Position numbers and translations under genes: made by a program. A stretch of DNA of 64,000 nt from Arsenophonus sp. aPb (lineage in GTDB: Bacteria > Pseudomonadota > Gammaproteobacteria > Enterobacterales > Enterobacteriaceae), in NCBI RefSeq assembly GCF_029873475.1, contig NZ_CP123499.1:992001-1056000 (forward strand). The letters are read 5' to 3'. Shown piece after piece: positions 32,977-41,895 of this stretch (positions are counted from its first letter, which is position 1; each line of letters opens with the position of its first letter). The notes beneath the pieces are model-generated. The model was not told where the DNA came from. It searched no databases and saw only the letters and a list, made by a program, of their open reading frames with translations.

Positions 32977-33534
32977 ATGAACTCAGCTAAAAAGCTGAGG
33001 CCAAAAGTCTGTAAAATCTGCAAGAATAAATTCACTCCTATTAAATCTCTTCAATTAGTTTGTAATCACCAATGCGCAATTCAATATGCACGTCAAAATC
33101 TAGATAAGTTAGCTAAAAAGCGAGTTATCGAAGAAAGACGTCTATTGAAACAAAGAAAGACAGCATTAAAACCGCTTTCGCATTGGCTACGCATGACACA
33201 AAGAGTATTTAACGATTATATTCGAGAGCGAGATAAAAACGATGGCTGTATTAGCTGTGGCAGTAAAACAGCTATTAGTTATCATGCAGGACATTACAGA
33301 ACAACAGCCTCGGCATCACAACTTAGATTTAAAGAAAATAATTGTCATAAACAATGTTCTGCATGTAATACACATAAATCAGGATCAATAACTGAATATA
33401 GAATTGGGATAATAAATAAAATAGGAATTAATAAAGTAATCGAATTAGAAAATAACAATGAAATAATTAAATACACGCCTGAAGTTTTAAAAGAAATTCG
33501 CAATAAATATAGAAAGAAAATAAAAGAACTTTGA
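32977..33534 (+). CDS. ninG: NinG/Rap-type recombination endonuclease
   Basis: 185 residues with an N-terminal zinc-knuckle-like CKICKNKFTPIKSLQLVCNH and the HNH-like C-terminal GCISCGSKTAISYHAGHYRT ... NCHKQCSACNTHKSG. Lambda NinG (Rap) is a Holliday/branched-DNA nuclease. Position and motifs agree. Confidence 0.85.
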   Translation: MNSAKKLRPKVCKICKNKFTPIKSLQLVCNHQCAIQYARQNLDKLAKKRVIEERRLLKQRKTALKPLSHWLRMTQRVFNDYIRERDKNDGCISCGSKTAISYHAGHYRTTASASQLRFKENNCHKQCSACNTHKSGSITEYRIGIINKIGINKVIELENNNEIIKYTPEVLKEIRNKYRKKIKEL

Positions 33535-33557
33535 TATAATATCAACGGAGAATATTG

Positions 33558-33938
33558 ATGCGAGACATACAGCAAGTTTTAGAGCGTTGGGGCGCATGGG
33601 TCGCTGATAATCCAAATGATGTGGCGTGGTCTCATATTGCGGCTGGGTTTAAAAGCGTGATACCGAGAAAGGTAAAATCAAGGCCACAATGTTGTGAAGA
33701 TGATGCAATGATAATCTCCAGCTGTGTAGCAAAACTAAATAAAAATAATCGCGATATTCATGACCTAATATTTGAGTATTACGTTTTCGGAAAAACTTTT
33801 ATTCAATTAGCTAGACAATATAGTTGTTCAGATACACATATAGGAAAAAAATTACAAAAAGCGGAAGGGGTAATTGAAGGTATGTTGATGATGCTTAATA
33901 TTAAATTAGAAATGGATAAATTTGTTCAAAAGAATTAA
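33558..33938 (+). CDS. Q: Late antitermination protein Q-type
   Basis: 126 residues: MRDIQQVLERWGAWVADNPN, WSHIAAGFKSVIP, YYVFGKTFIQLARQYSCSDT, then VIEGMLMMLNIKLEMD, the usual pattern of the phage antitermination Q family. CGGAG precedes the ATG at 33558. It would act at the late promoter just downstream so polymerase reads through terminators in the late operon. Confidence 0.85.
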   Translation: MRDIQQVLERWGAWVADNPNDVAWSHIAAGFKSVIPRKVKSRPQCCEDDAMIISSCVAKLNKNNRDIHDLIFEYYVFGKTFIQLARQYSCSDTHIGKKLQKAEGVIEGMLMMLNIKLEMDKFVQKN

Positions 33939-34296
33939 ATAAATAACTTTACGATCGTAAAAATAATGATATTGTGATAGTGTCTGTGTTTATAAAGACA
34001 ATTAGACACGAAATAAAATATTATCGATATTATCCAAAAGCCCACATTTAAAGTTCAATACCAATAGTTAACAGTATTCTAACTGCCGATGTGGCAAGTA
34101 TTTATAACCTCGCTTATGCTGGGTTTTTATTGATTTTTAGTATATATATCGTTATTATTTACTTTCCATTCCATAGAATGGAATAGATTTACCCTTTATG
34201 TTTAATTATGATTATTATATCCATTATAAAGGTCGCTAAATGCGGCCTTTTTTCATTTTGACTAACGTACAGGGAAACACTCTATCGGAGTGGCAT
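33939..34296. promoter_or_regulatory. Late promoter/leader region downstream of Q
   Basis: 358 bp without a gene. It holds a perfect 14-bp palindrome TTTACGATCGTAAA (33948-33961), GTGTCT/AGACAC arms (33981-34010) and a hairpin TTCCATTC-CATA-GAATGGAA (34164-34183). The position is that of lambda pR' and its Q-dependent terminators; the exact promoter is not evident. Confidence 0.45.
34228..34253 (+). terminator. Terminator in late leader
   Basis: AAAGGTCGC-TAAAT-GCGGCCTTTTTT, a stem with one G.T pair and a T run, between Q and the holin. Equivalent in position to the lambda late terminator overcome by Q. Confidence 0.65.
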
Positions 34297-34650
34297 ATGC
34301 GCATGCCTGAAAAAAATATCGGATTCTGGACTCAGGTATTCATCTGGTTACAGGTTAATGCTCCTTTTCTATTCGGAATTTTATTAGCTGCTGCAACGGC
34401 TTTTATCAGAGAACGTAAAAATGGAACTACTCGTAAACAGTCCATTTTTGAAGCGCTTTTATGTGCATTCATTAGTGTGGGTGTAATGAGAGCGCTGCAA
34501 TGGTTATTTTTATATTACGGGATAGACAGCTCTTTTAACTTGCTCTCTGAATTCTGCGGAGTATTTATTGGCTTCATTGGAACGAAAAAAATCATGGGAA
34601 TTATCGATTTTATTTTAGCTATTTTTCGCGATAAGTTCGGAATTAATTAA
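34297..34650 (+). CDS. Holin, lambda S-like with dual start
   Basis: 117 residues starting MRMPEKNIGFWTQVF, followed by three hydrophobic segments (PFLFGILLAAATAFI, ALLCAFISVGVMRALQW, LSEFCGVFIGFIGT) and a charged tail. Lambda S has MKMPEK with two starts yielding antiholin and holin; here the M-x-M spacing is the same. GGAG lies upstream. It forms the inner-membrane lesion that times lysis. Confidence 0.85.
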   Translation: MRMPEKNIGFWTQVFIWLQVNAPFLFGILLAAATAFIRERKNGTTRKQSIFEALLCAFISVGVMRALQWLFLYYGIDSSFNLLSEFCGVFIGFIGTKKIMGIIDFILAIFRDKFGIN

Positions 34651-34687
34651 CGCATATGATTTAAATGTAATTGTTAGATATTTTCTT

Positions 34688-34882
34688 TCAGTGATTAGCA
34701 GAGCTATTATTTTTATTACAAATAGAACCTTTATTCATTTGACAAATTTTAAAGGGGCAAAATTTTGATAAATCAATATCTTGTTCATTATCAGTTTCTG
34801 TAGTTTTCTTTTGTTCATTCATATTTGCAGTAGATGCAAAAGATAAAAAAATAAGAATGAAAATTAATAAAAATTTTTTCAT
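34688..34882 (-). CDS. Small secreted cysteine-containing protein, minus strand
   Basis: 64 residues: signal peptide KKFLLIFILIFLSFASTANM, then a short mature region (CPFKICQMNKGSICNKNNSS) with four cysteines. It lies between holin and endolysin, opposite in strand. No family recognised. Confidence 0.5.
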   Translation of the reverse strand: MKKFLLIFILIFLSFASTANMNEQKKTTETDNEQDIDLSKFCPFKICQMNKGSICNKNNSSANH

Positions 34883-35046
34883 AATATAATCCTCTTTAAT
34901 TTTATTTACTATGTTATTAAGTTTAGTAAAAAAGAAAATTTAAAAATAATTATATATTTGTTCTGGTTTATTATTTGAATTATTTGATATGTTTACCTGT
35001 GTTCTATTGTAAGGGTGTTTCGAGATAAATTTCAAGGGAATTATTT

Positions 35047-35460
35047 ATGCAATTAGGGAGAGGAATAAGAAACAATAACCCTGGAAATATTGATTATAAC
35101 AACTCGAATAATTGGCGTGGTCAGCTTGAGCATGATCCGGCAATTGAAAGCCGGTTTTGTCGCTTTGCATCAGCAGAGTACGGTATTCGAGCAATCATGT
35201 GTCTACTAAGAACTTATCAGCGTAAATATCATTGCGATTCAGTGCTTGCATTGATTAATAGATATGCGCCCGATATTGAAAATGACACTAGTTCTTACGT
35301 TAAAAGTGTCTGCAATGCTTTAAGTGTTAACAGTAATGAGAAAATATCAACTGATGATAAAAAAACACTTATCGCATTGACTAAAGCTATTATTCAACAT
35401 GAGAACGGCCAGCAACCCTATTCTAACGACGTATTCGAAAAAGCTTATTCATTAATCTAA
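35047..35460 (+). CDS. Endolysin-like peptidoglycan-degrading enzyme
   Basis: 137 residues: RGIRNNNPGNIDYNNSNNWR, then ESRFCRFASAEYGIRAIMCL and LINRYAPDIENDTSSYV. This is the P5/transglycosylase-like lysozyme fold seen in several phage endolysins and tail lysins. No signal peptide, so release depends on the holin. Placed between holin and Rz. Exact bond specificity unknown. Confidence 0.75.
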   Translation: MQLGRGIRNNNPGNIDYNNSNNWRGQLEHDPAIESRFCRFASAEYGIRAIMCLLRTYQRKYHCDSVLALINRYAPDIENDTSSYVKSVCNALSVNSNEKISTDDKKTLIALTKAIIQHENGQQPYSNDVFEKAYSLI

Positions 35461-35924
35461 TGAAATTTAAAATTATTTTATCTTTAATCTCAGGGATTGC
35501 TTTACTCACAATTATCATTATTTACGACAGATATTCACATCTTAAATATAAATATCAGGTCTTAGAAACTGAGTTAAGCAAACAAAAATCACAAGCACAG
35601 CAATATCTCACTCAAGTAAAACAACTTCAAGCAATCGACGAAAAACAAACTGAGAATCTCAATAATGCAAAAGCTCAAATACTTAAGCTTAGTGATGATC
35701 TGCACAGCAACAATAAGCGGCTGCTCGTCAAAGCCGTGTGTGCAAAGTCCGACAATATTACCGCCACCGCCTCCAGCGTGGATGATGCAAGACCCACCGA
35801 ACTGGCGCCTGACGCTGAGCGAAATTATCTCCGTCTCAGACGTCAGCTCGAAACCTTAGAGGCTCAGTTTTTGGGATTGAGGGAGCGGGTTAAAGAAGTC
35901 TACAAACAAAAACAGGAATATTAA
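35460..35924 (+). CDS. Rz: Rz inner-membrane spanin
   Basis: 154 residues with an N-terminal membrane anchor (FKIILSLISGIALLTIIIIY) and a long periplasmic coiled coil (YQVLETELSKQKSQAQQYLT). With Rz1 it fuses inner and outer membranes at lysis. The start shares a base with the endolysin stop. Confidence 0.9.
   Translation: MKFKIILSLISGIALLTIIIIYDRYSHLKYKYQVLETELSKQKSQAQQYLTQVKQLQAIDEKQTENLNNAKAQILKLSDDLHSNNKRLLVKAVCAKSDNITATASSVDDARPTELAPDAERNYLRLRRQLETLEAQFLGLRERVKEVYKQKQEY
35665..35859 (+). CDS. Rz1: Rz1 outer-membrane spanin lipoprotein, nested in Rz
   Basis: A 64-residue frame inside Rz in another reading frame. Lipobox TISGC near residue 20 and a proline-rich PTILPPPPPAWMMQDPP segment are classic Rz1 features. 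Nested architecture as in lambda. Confidence 0.9.
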   Translation: MQKLKYLSLVMICTATISGCSSKPCVQSPTILPPPPPAWMMQDPPNWRLTLSEIISVSDVSSKP

Positions 35925-35926
35925 AT

Positions 35927-36121
35927 ATGTTTAAACATGAATTAGATCAAAACGTAAAAATTACTGTTAGTAATGAAAATGGACGCATAAAAGGACGAGC
36001 TGAATATGCTAATACGGCCAATCAATATCTCATTCATTATAAAGTTGCTGATGGAAGAGCTGTAGATGGATGGTTTTATGAGGATGAAATATCACCTTTA
36101 ACACCTAATCAAAAAATGTGA
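35927..36121 (+). CDS. Hypothetical protein after lysis genes
   Basis: A 64-residue protein (GRIKGRAEYANTANQYLIHY, then DGRAVDGWFYEDEI) with an SH3-like beta pattern seen in short proteins next to phage lysis genes. Function unknown. Confidence 0.65.
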   Translation: MFKHELDQNVKITVSNENGRIKGRAEYANTANQYLIHYKVADGRAVDGWFYEDEISPLTPNQKM

Positions 36122-36244
36122 TGAATATAACTTATAATAAAAATAGTAAATAAAATCATTTAGTTAATTAATGTTACCCTCATCGGTGAGGGTAAGAAAC
36201 TCACGTTATGGTGATTACCATATCGGAATTAATTCAAGTAGTTA

Positions 36245-36385
36245 CATTTCACTGCGTAACGAAAGCGCACTCAAATAAACCACCGAACCTGACTTTATAG
36301 AAATGTGCCCTTGAGGATGTCAGTAGAGCTGACGAGCCTCGGTGGGCTGACATTCCTATTTCGGCAAGGGTTCATTTCATAGAGA
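36245..36385 (+). ncRNA. Two-hairpin leader RNA upstream of BRO-N gene
   Basis: Stem 1 TGCG/CGCA (36253-36269), then AAATAAAC, then a long imperfect stem pairing ATAGAAATGTGCCCTT (36297-36312) with AAGGGTTCATTTCATA (36366-36381), enclosing GTCAG/CTGAC. The same order of elements precedes two other antirepressor genes here (37576 and 50145). It resembles the C4 antisense RNA of P1/P7-type antirepressor operons; the match is by architecture, not by database. Confidence 0.6.
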
Positions 36386-36397
36386 AGGTAATACGTT

Positions 36398-36988
36398 ATG
36401 TCTAAAACATTAGTATTCAAAGATCGTGAAGTTATTCCTTTTGATAAAGGGGATGACAGAATTTGGTTTACAAGCAAACAAGTGGCTGAATTACTAGCTT
36501 ACTCAAGAGCAAAATCGGTAACTAATTTGTACAATGCTAATGCTGATGAATTTACCTCAGCAATGACCGAGGTCATTACAACAGTGACCTCGAATAAATC
36601 AAAGAGAGGTCGGAATCTTCAAACAAAAGTACGTTTATTTTCTCTTCGTGGACTTCATCTATTAGGTATGCTTGCGGATACCCCTGTTGCTAAAGAAATT
36701 CGCAGGTGGGTACTTAATTTAATAGAAAAAGAAGAAATCGATAAAACGACTTTATCCTCTTTAGATATTAATAAATTGAAGGATTTGACCCTTGGAGAAA
36801 TGCAAAATCGGGTTGTAGCGGCAGATAAATGGTCATCTGCTACTTTTGGCCGTCCAGGAAGCAAGATGATGAATGTGCGTAAAAGACATTTAAAAAAATT
36901 ACGGGAAGCAGAAAAGACTATTATGGCACTTTCTCAATTGACTTTGCCTGGATTTGAAGACTCAACAGGGGGAGAGAATCCAGCATGA
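36398..36988 (+). CDS. BRO-N family antirepressor-like protein
   Basis: 196 residues. The N-terminal BRO domain (RIWFTSKQVAELLAYSRAKS, then LFSLRGLHLLGMLADTPVAK, EIRRWVLNLIEKEE) is complete; the rest is a helical C-terminal part of unknown type. BRO-N proteins in prophages act as antirepressors or DNA-binding regulators. It follows a structured leader. Coupled to the next gene by an ATGA overlap. Confidence 0.75.
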   Translation: MSKTLVFKDREVIPFDKGDDRIWFTSKQVAELLAYSRAKSVTNLYNANADEFTSAMTEVITTVTSNKSKRGRNLQTKVRLFSLRGLHLLGMLADTPVAKEIRRWVLNLIEKEEIDKTTLSSLDINKLKDLTLGEMQNRVVAADKWSSATFGRPGSKMMNVRKRHLKKLREAEKTIMALSQLTLPGFEDSTGGENPA

Positions 36989-37188
36989 ATCATGAACAAT
37001 TCATTGAGAAAAACATCAAGGCCGAGTTAATAAAGCTCGGCTTTTCTTCATCAATAGCCGCAACAGCAACAAATGAAGCTATCAGATACTATCGACAATC
37101 CAAATCAACTCAACGCGGTAAAATGATGGCCAACTGTCTTGAGGTTGCTAAAAAGTGGGCGGGAAGAAATTCAGTAAAACAGCGGTAG
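36985..37188 (+). CDS. Hypothetical protein coupled to BRO-N gene
   Basis: A 67-residue helical basic protein (KAELIKLGFSSSIAATATNE, then AIRYYRQSKSTQRGKMMANC). Start overlaps the BRO-N stop. Probably co-expressed; function unknown. Confidence 0.55.
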   Translation: MNHEQFIEKNIKAELIKLGFSSSIAATATNEAIRYYRQSKSTQRGKMMANCLEVAKKWAGRNSVKQR

Positions 37189-37268
37189 ATTTGTGATGAA
37201 CCTCTTCAAAGTAAGAAGAGGTATAAGAATTTCATAGTGAATTGCCCATTTGTAAATCGATATTGATT

Positions 37269-37460
37269 TTATCTGGGGCAAAGTAGAAGTGTTTTACCAT
37301 CTTTAACTACAGAATCTATTGCGGGCACTTTCCCAAACTGAGTATCACACATTAGTTCTGTGTTTACTGATTTATCAGATGAATCAGTATTATTAGCTAA
37401 AGAAAAAAAGCTGCAACCTAAAAAAGCAATAAATGTCAATTTCTTGAATAACGATTTCAT
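37269..37460 (-). CDS. Small secreted protein, minus strand
   Basis: 63 residues: signal peptide KSLFKKLTFIAFLGCSFFSL then ANNTDSSDKSVNTE and two cysteines (LMCDTQFG, LLLCPR), suggesting a short disulfide-bonded extracytoplasmic peptide. Opposite strand to the phage genes. No family recognised. Confidence 0.55.
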   Translation of the reverse strand: MKSLFKKLTFIAFLGCSFFSLANNTDSSDKSVNTELMCDTQFGKVPAIDSVVKDGKTLLLCPR

Positions 37461-37575
37461 AATTGATTCTCCGTAATTAAATGAAAATTATTATTAATTA
37501 AATCTTTCATGTAACAACACATTAACACATTAACACATTTTGTGAATTATATTTTCAAGAATCGCTCAATTCCCC

Positions 37576-37700
37576 TACGCAACGCACGCGTAAACAATAA
37601 ACACAGAACCTTACAGAAAGTGTACCTGAAGAATTGTCGCTAATGCTGGCGAGCAATCTGTGGGCGGCTTTTCTGTGCGGACAGGTTCACTTTCTCTAAG
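37576..37700 (+). ncRNA. Two-hairpin leader RNA upstream of rha
   Basis: Stem 1 TACGC/GCGTA (37576-37592), then AATAAAC, then a long stem AGAAAGTGTACCTG (37615-37628) with CAGGTTCACTTTCT (37682-37695), 13 of 14 paired. Same order as the leaders at 36245 and 50145. The 3' arm reaches into the ribosome-site region, so folding could hide the start of rha. Confidence 0.6.
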
Positions 37701-37708
37701 GATACGCA

Positions 37709-38398
37709 ATGAAAAATCTCATTAAAAAAGTAAAAGATATTCCTGTTGTTACAACCTATGTTATTGCAGACGAATTTGGTAGAGACCATTTCAGAGTAAT
37801 GAACAGCATAGATTCTCTGATTATGTCTAATCATTTAGGAAGCTCCGATTTCAGAGCCTCCTCATATATCAGTAAGCAAAATAAAGAGTTGCCTTGTTAT
37901 GAATTAACTGAACGTGGTTTTTTAATTGCAATGCCATTTATTGGTGGCAATAAAGCAAAAGATGGACAAGTTAGATTGGTTGATAGTTTTATAGAGTTTA
38001 GGAAAATAGCAGAGAAAGAAGCTAAAACAAAAGCTGAACGTGAATTAGCGCGTATGGAATACCGCCCGATGACTGATGCTATTAAAAAACTGAAAGAAGA
38101 TGAAGGTAAAGAGCCTAAGCATTATCACTTCAGTAATGAAGCAGACATGATCAATCGGGTCGTTTTAGGTAAATCAGCAGCTAAGTTCAAGAGTGAACAT
38201 AACATCGACAAAAAAGCACAGCTTAGAGATTGTCTAACGCCCGATCAAATCAAGAGCATCACTGAGTTACAAAGAGCTAACACAGTATTCATAACATGTA
38301 TGAACTGGGATTATGAGCAACGTAAAAATGCATTAATTGCTGCTTATCAAAACAATCAAAAAAATTACATCAAAAGTAATTTTAAATTAAATAACTAG
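37709..38398 (+). CDS. rha: Rha family phage regulatory protein
   Basis: 229 residues. The N-terminal pRha domain is clear: VVTTYVIADEFGRDHFRVMN, SSYISKQNKELPCYELTERG, FLIAMPFIGGNKAKDGQVRL. The C-terminal half is helical with no assigned domain. Rha proteins are induction-linked regulators or antirepressors. Its N-terminal region has a decayed copy at 49592. Confidence 0.8.
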   Translation: MKNLIKKVKDIPVVTTYVIADEFGRDHFRVMNSIDSLIMSNHLGSSDFRASSYISKQNKELPCYELTERGFLIAMPFIGGNKAKDGQVRLVDSFIEFRKIAEKEAKTKAERELARMEYRPMTDAIKKLKEDEGKEPKHYHFSNEADMINRVVLGKSAAKFKSEHNIDKKAQLRDCLTPDQIKSITELQRANTVFITCMNWDYEQRKNALIAAYQNNQKNYIKSNFKLNN

Positions 38399-38508
38399 AA
38401 TTTTATTCCTAATGGTATCAAAAAATACCGGTGATTTATTAAATTTAGCAGAATAATGTTCTGAAAGAGTTGAATTTGATAATTGTCAAAAATGAATAAG
38501 GCAAAAAT

Positions 38509-39027
38509 ATGGCACTCACAGACAAGCAGGAAGCCTTTTGTCGCGAGTACCTGATTGATTTAAACGCGACGCAGGCAGCAATTAGAGCAGGGTACAGTGA
38601 AAAAACTGCAAAAGATATCGCATGTCAAAACTTAGCAAAACTCAACATTCAAAAACGAATTCAAGAATTACTGAATGCACGTAATGATCGTTTAGAAATT
38701 AATGCTGACTATGTTCTTGAACGATTAGTTGATATCGATCAAATGGATGTACTCGATATTCTGACCGATTCTGGCGATCTAAAGCCTGTCAAAGATTGGC
38801 CAAAAGTTTGGCGTACTACATTAGGTGGTTTAGATATCATGGCGATTTCATCAGCTGAAGAGTCAACTGAAACACTACTAAAGAAAATTAAGTGGCCAGA
38901 CAAGATTAAAAACCTTGAGTTACTTGGTAAGCATGTCTCAGTACAGGCTTTTAGAGAGCAAGTAAAAAATGAGCATGATGTGGTCGGAACATTATCTGAT
39001 CTTATGGACGAACTTTCACAAAAATAA
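38509..39027 (+). CDS. Terminase small subunit
   Basis: 172 residues: ALTDKQEAFCREYLIDLNAT, QAAIRAGYSEKTAKDIACQN, the usual HTH-containing Terminase_2 start. It recognises phage DNA for packaging. It heads the structural operon, 2 bp before the large subunit. Confidence 0.92.
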   Translation: MALTDKQEAFCREYLIDLNATQAAIRAGYSEKTAKDIACQNLAKLNIQKRIQELLNARNDRLEINADYVLERLVDIDQMDVLDILTDSGDLKPVKDWPKVWRTTLGGLDIMAISSAEESTETLLKKIKWPDKIKNLELLGKHVSVQAFREQVKNEHDVVGTLSDLMDELSQK

Positions 39028-39029
39028 CT

Positions 39030-40514
39030 ATGAAGCCACAACATTTAGCGTTATTACGCGATAAGCTTTGGCGACTAAATCATCTCTATTGGATAACGGA
39101 TAAAACCGGAAAACCCATTCGTTTTGACATGACGCCTGAGCAGTTATTCTATTTTGAAGGCATGCATACCAGAAACATTATTCTTAAAGCGCGTCAGCTC
39201 GGTTTCACGACTGAGGTGTGTATTATTCAGCTTGATGCGGCATTATTTGAGTCAGCTAAATGCGCTTTAATTGCTCACACACTAACTGATGCAAAGCGTT
39301 TATTTAGAGAAAAAGTAAAGTACGCTTACGACAAATTGCCTGCCGAAATAAAGGCAGCCAATCCTGCTAGTAATGATTCTGCTGGAGAACTGGTTTTCAA
39401 AAAGGGTGGGTCAATTTACATTAGTACATCATTTCGTGGTGGCACATTGCGTTATTTACATATCTCTGAATTTGGGAAAATATGTGCAAAATATCCCGAT
39501 AAGGCACGTGAAATTGTAACAGGTGCCTTTGAAGCAGTATCCAGTGAGTGTTTTACGACAATAGAAAGCACGGCAGAGGGGAGAGCAGGCTACTTCTATG
39601 ATTATTGTCAGTCTGCTGAAAAAGCACAACTCCAGGCAAAAAAACTTTCATCATTAGACTGGAAATTCTTTTTCTTTCCATGGTGGAAAAATAATAATTA
39701 TGCAATTGATCCGGTGGAGTCCATTCCACAGCGGCTAATTGATTATTTTACTGAGCTATCCGGTGAACATGGCATTCGGTTAACTGACAAACAGAAAGCG
39801 TGGTATTACGCCAAAGAGAAAACCCTCGGTGATGATATGAAGCGGGAATATCCCTCACTTCCCGCTGAAGCTTTCCAGCAGTCAGTAGAAGGCGCTTACT
39901 ATGCCAGGCAGTTTCGTTATCTTTATCAAAATAAACGCATTGGCACATTGCCTGATAATTCACATTTGCCAGTACATACATATTGGGATATTGGGGTTGG
40001 TGACTCAACGTCAATCTGGTTTGTGCGTGAAGTAGGAAGTGAATTTCATGTCATAGATCACTACTCAAATAGTGGTGAAGGGTTGCGTTATTACATGAAG
40101 GTACTAAAAGATAAAGGCTATACCTATGCTAGTCACAACGCCCCTCATGATATCGATAATCGTGAGTTTGGATCTGACGCAAAATCCAGGCGTGAAATTG
40201 CCAGAGAAGGCTATGAAATTGATGGACAGAAATACGCAATACGATTTGATGTAGTGCCAAAACTTTCCATTGATGAAGGGATTGAGGCGGTGCGTGAAAT
40301 ATTGCCACATTGCGTATTTGATGAATGTCGATGTGCCGATGGAATTACTAATTTAGAAGCGTATCGCAAGGAGTGGGATGACAAACGGGGTTGCTGGAAA
40401 GATAAACCGCTACATGATTTTACGTCACATGATGCCGATGCATTTCGGTATTTTGCTATAAGCAAAGTCAATCGTAAGAAATTCATCAAGAAACTTAATT
40501 TTAACTGGAACTAA
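39030..40514 (+). CDS. Terminase large subunit
   Basis: 494-residue packaging motor. ATPase motifs: Walker A-like LKARQLGFTTEV (about 52-63), SFRGGTLRYLHISEFGK, then catalytic FTTIESTAEG. The C-terminal nuclease domain includes HTYWDIGVGDS and the acidic HDADAFRYFA end. Docks on the portal. Confidence 0.92.
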   Translation: MKPQHLALLRDKLWRLNHLYWITDKTGKPIRFDMTPEQLFYFEGMHTRNIILKARQLGFTTEVCIIQLDAALFESAKCALIAHTLTDAKRLFREKVKYAYDKLPAEIKAANPASNDSAGELVFKKGGSIYISTSFRGGTLRYLHISEFGKICAKYPDKAREIVTGAFEAVSSECFTTIESTAEGRAGYFYDYCQSAEKAQLQAKKLSSLDWKFFFFPWWKNNNYAIDPVESIPQRLIDYFTELSGEHGIRLTDKQKAWYYAKEKTLGDDMKREYPSLPAEAFQQSVEGAYYARQFRYLYQNKRIGTLPDNSHLPVHTYWDIGVGDSTSIWFVREVGSEFHVIDHYSNSGEGLRYYMKVLKDKGYTYASHNAPHDIDNREFGSDAKSRREIAREGYEIDGQKYAIRFDVVPKLSIDEGIEAVREILPHCVFDECRCADGITNLEAYRKEWDDKRGCWKDKPLHDFTSHDADAFRYFAISKVNRKKFIKKLNFNWN

Positions 40515-40515
40515 T

Positions 40516-41895
40516 ATGGATAACAATGTTGATTACCGCCATCCTGCTTATACTGAGTTTCTACGGGAATGGGACATGATCGGCGATTGTGTTGAAGGTG
40601 AGCGGGTTATTAAAAGTCAGCGTGAACGATATCTACCCCATCCGGCTGATAACAGGGAAAAAGAAGATAAAAAAGGTGAGCGCTATAAAAAATACTTAAT
40701 GCGTGCCCCTTTTATTAATGCGACCGGTAGAACACTCAGCGGATTGATAGGCATTGCCTTTAGTAAACCGGTATCGGTTGATATCTCTTCGGAGATTGCG
40801 TATCTGGAAGATGATATTGATGGCGAAGGTCAGCCGCTGTCACAAATGATAAGGGATGCCTTATCGCAAAACCTGCAAAGAGGACGGGCGGGGTTGCTGA
40901 CGGATTTTACCGGCTCAGGGATTCAGTCTGAGGCGAATAAAGGCCGTCCCTTTGTCAGATTATTTACTGCCAAACAGATTATCAACTGGCGGGTTACTCA
41001 CGGTAAAACCTCACTGGTCGTTTTAAAATATCAGGAGCCCGTTGATTCAGATGACTTTGAATTCCAGCTACAGGATAACTGGATTGAGTTGAGACTACGC
41101 GAGGGGAAAGCGTATTCACGTCACTGGCGTCAGGATAGTAATTTGATTGTCAGTGACTGGGTAGCGTTAACGGATGCAAAAGGTGCTCCGCTCACAGAAT
41201 TACCCTGGTCATGGATTGGTGCGGTTAATAACGACCACACGCCTGATGCGCCGCCATTGGCAGATATCGCCTATATCAACATCAAGCATTATCAAACCGA
41301 AGCAGATATTGCCGAAACTTCCCATACGGTTGGACAACCGATGGTGGCAATAACCGGCCTGACGGATGACTGGGCTAAAGAATATTTCCCCGATGGATTT
41401 ACAGTCGGTTCACGCAGAGGGATTGCACTCCCTGTTGGCGGCGATATGAAGTTTGCCCAACCCGAGGAGCGTAATTTTCAGTTAACTGTTGCCGAGCGAC
41501 GTGAAAAACAGATGGCCATGTTAGGCGCCAAGCTGATAGAAAGGGGCACATCGTCAAGAACCGCAACACAGGCGCAGGATGAAGCCCAGACAGATCATTC
41601 AGTCTTGTCCCTTTGTTCCGGCAATGTTGAACAGGCGATTAATCGGGCATTACAGTTCTGCATTCTGTTTGCAGGGAGCGGTAAGGCGGTTGTGACGTTA
41701 AACAAACAGTATGAAGTGGCTAAACTGGATTCATCATCCATTACGGCATTGTTAGCGGCTGTCCAGTCAAATAATCTGCGCAAAATCGACTTTATTCGCT
41801 ATTTACAGCGCATTAATATTGCCCCGCCGGATGAAAAGCCTATGGATATTATTACCGAACTGGAAACCTCAGCCAATAATCTGTTAGGGATGTGA
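40516..41895 (+). CDS. Phage portal protein, DUF4055-type
   Basis: 459 residues: NATGRTLSGLIGIAFSKPVS, IANIKHYQTEAD-like stem region YINIKHYQTEADIAETSHTV, and the C-terminal ELETSANNLLG. This DUF4055 family serves as portal in siphoviral prophages next to this type of terminase. Head vertex, DNA entry. Confidence 0.85.
   Translation: MDNNVDYRHPAYTEFLREWDMIGDCVEGERVIKSQRERYLPHPADNREKEDKKGERYKKYLMRAPFINATGRTLSGLIGIAFSKPVSVDISSEIAYLEDDIDGEGQPLSQMIRDALSQNLQRGRAGLLTDFTGSGIQSEANKGRPFVRLFTAKQIINWRVTHGKTSLVVLKYQEPVDSDDFEFQLQDNWIELRLREGKAYSRHWRQDSNLIVSDWVALTDAKGAPLTELPWSWIGAVNNDHTPDAPPLADIAYINIKHYQTEADIAETSHTVGQPMVAITGLTDDWAKEYFPDGFTVGSRRGIALPVGGDMKFAQPEERNFQLTVAERREKQMAMLGAKLIERGTSSRTATQAQDEAQTDHSVLSLCSGNVEQAINRALQFCILFAGSGKAVVTLNKQYEVAKLDSSSITALLAAVQSNNLRKIDFIRYLQRINIAPPDEKPMDIITELETSANNLLGM

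Noticed and set aside
32808..33035. Leftward 75-residue frame across the nin region
   Set aside because: It reads against and across supported nin genes; its hydrophobic look comes from the AT-rich sequence.
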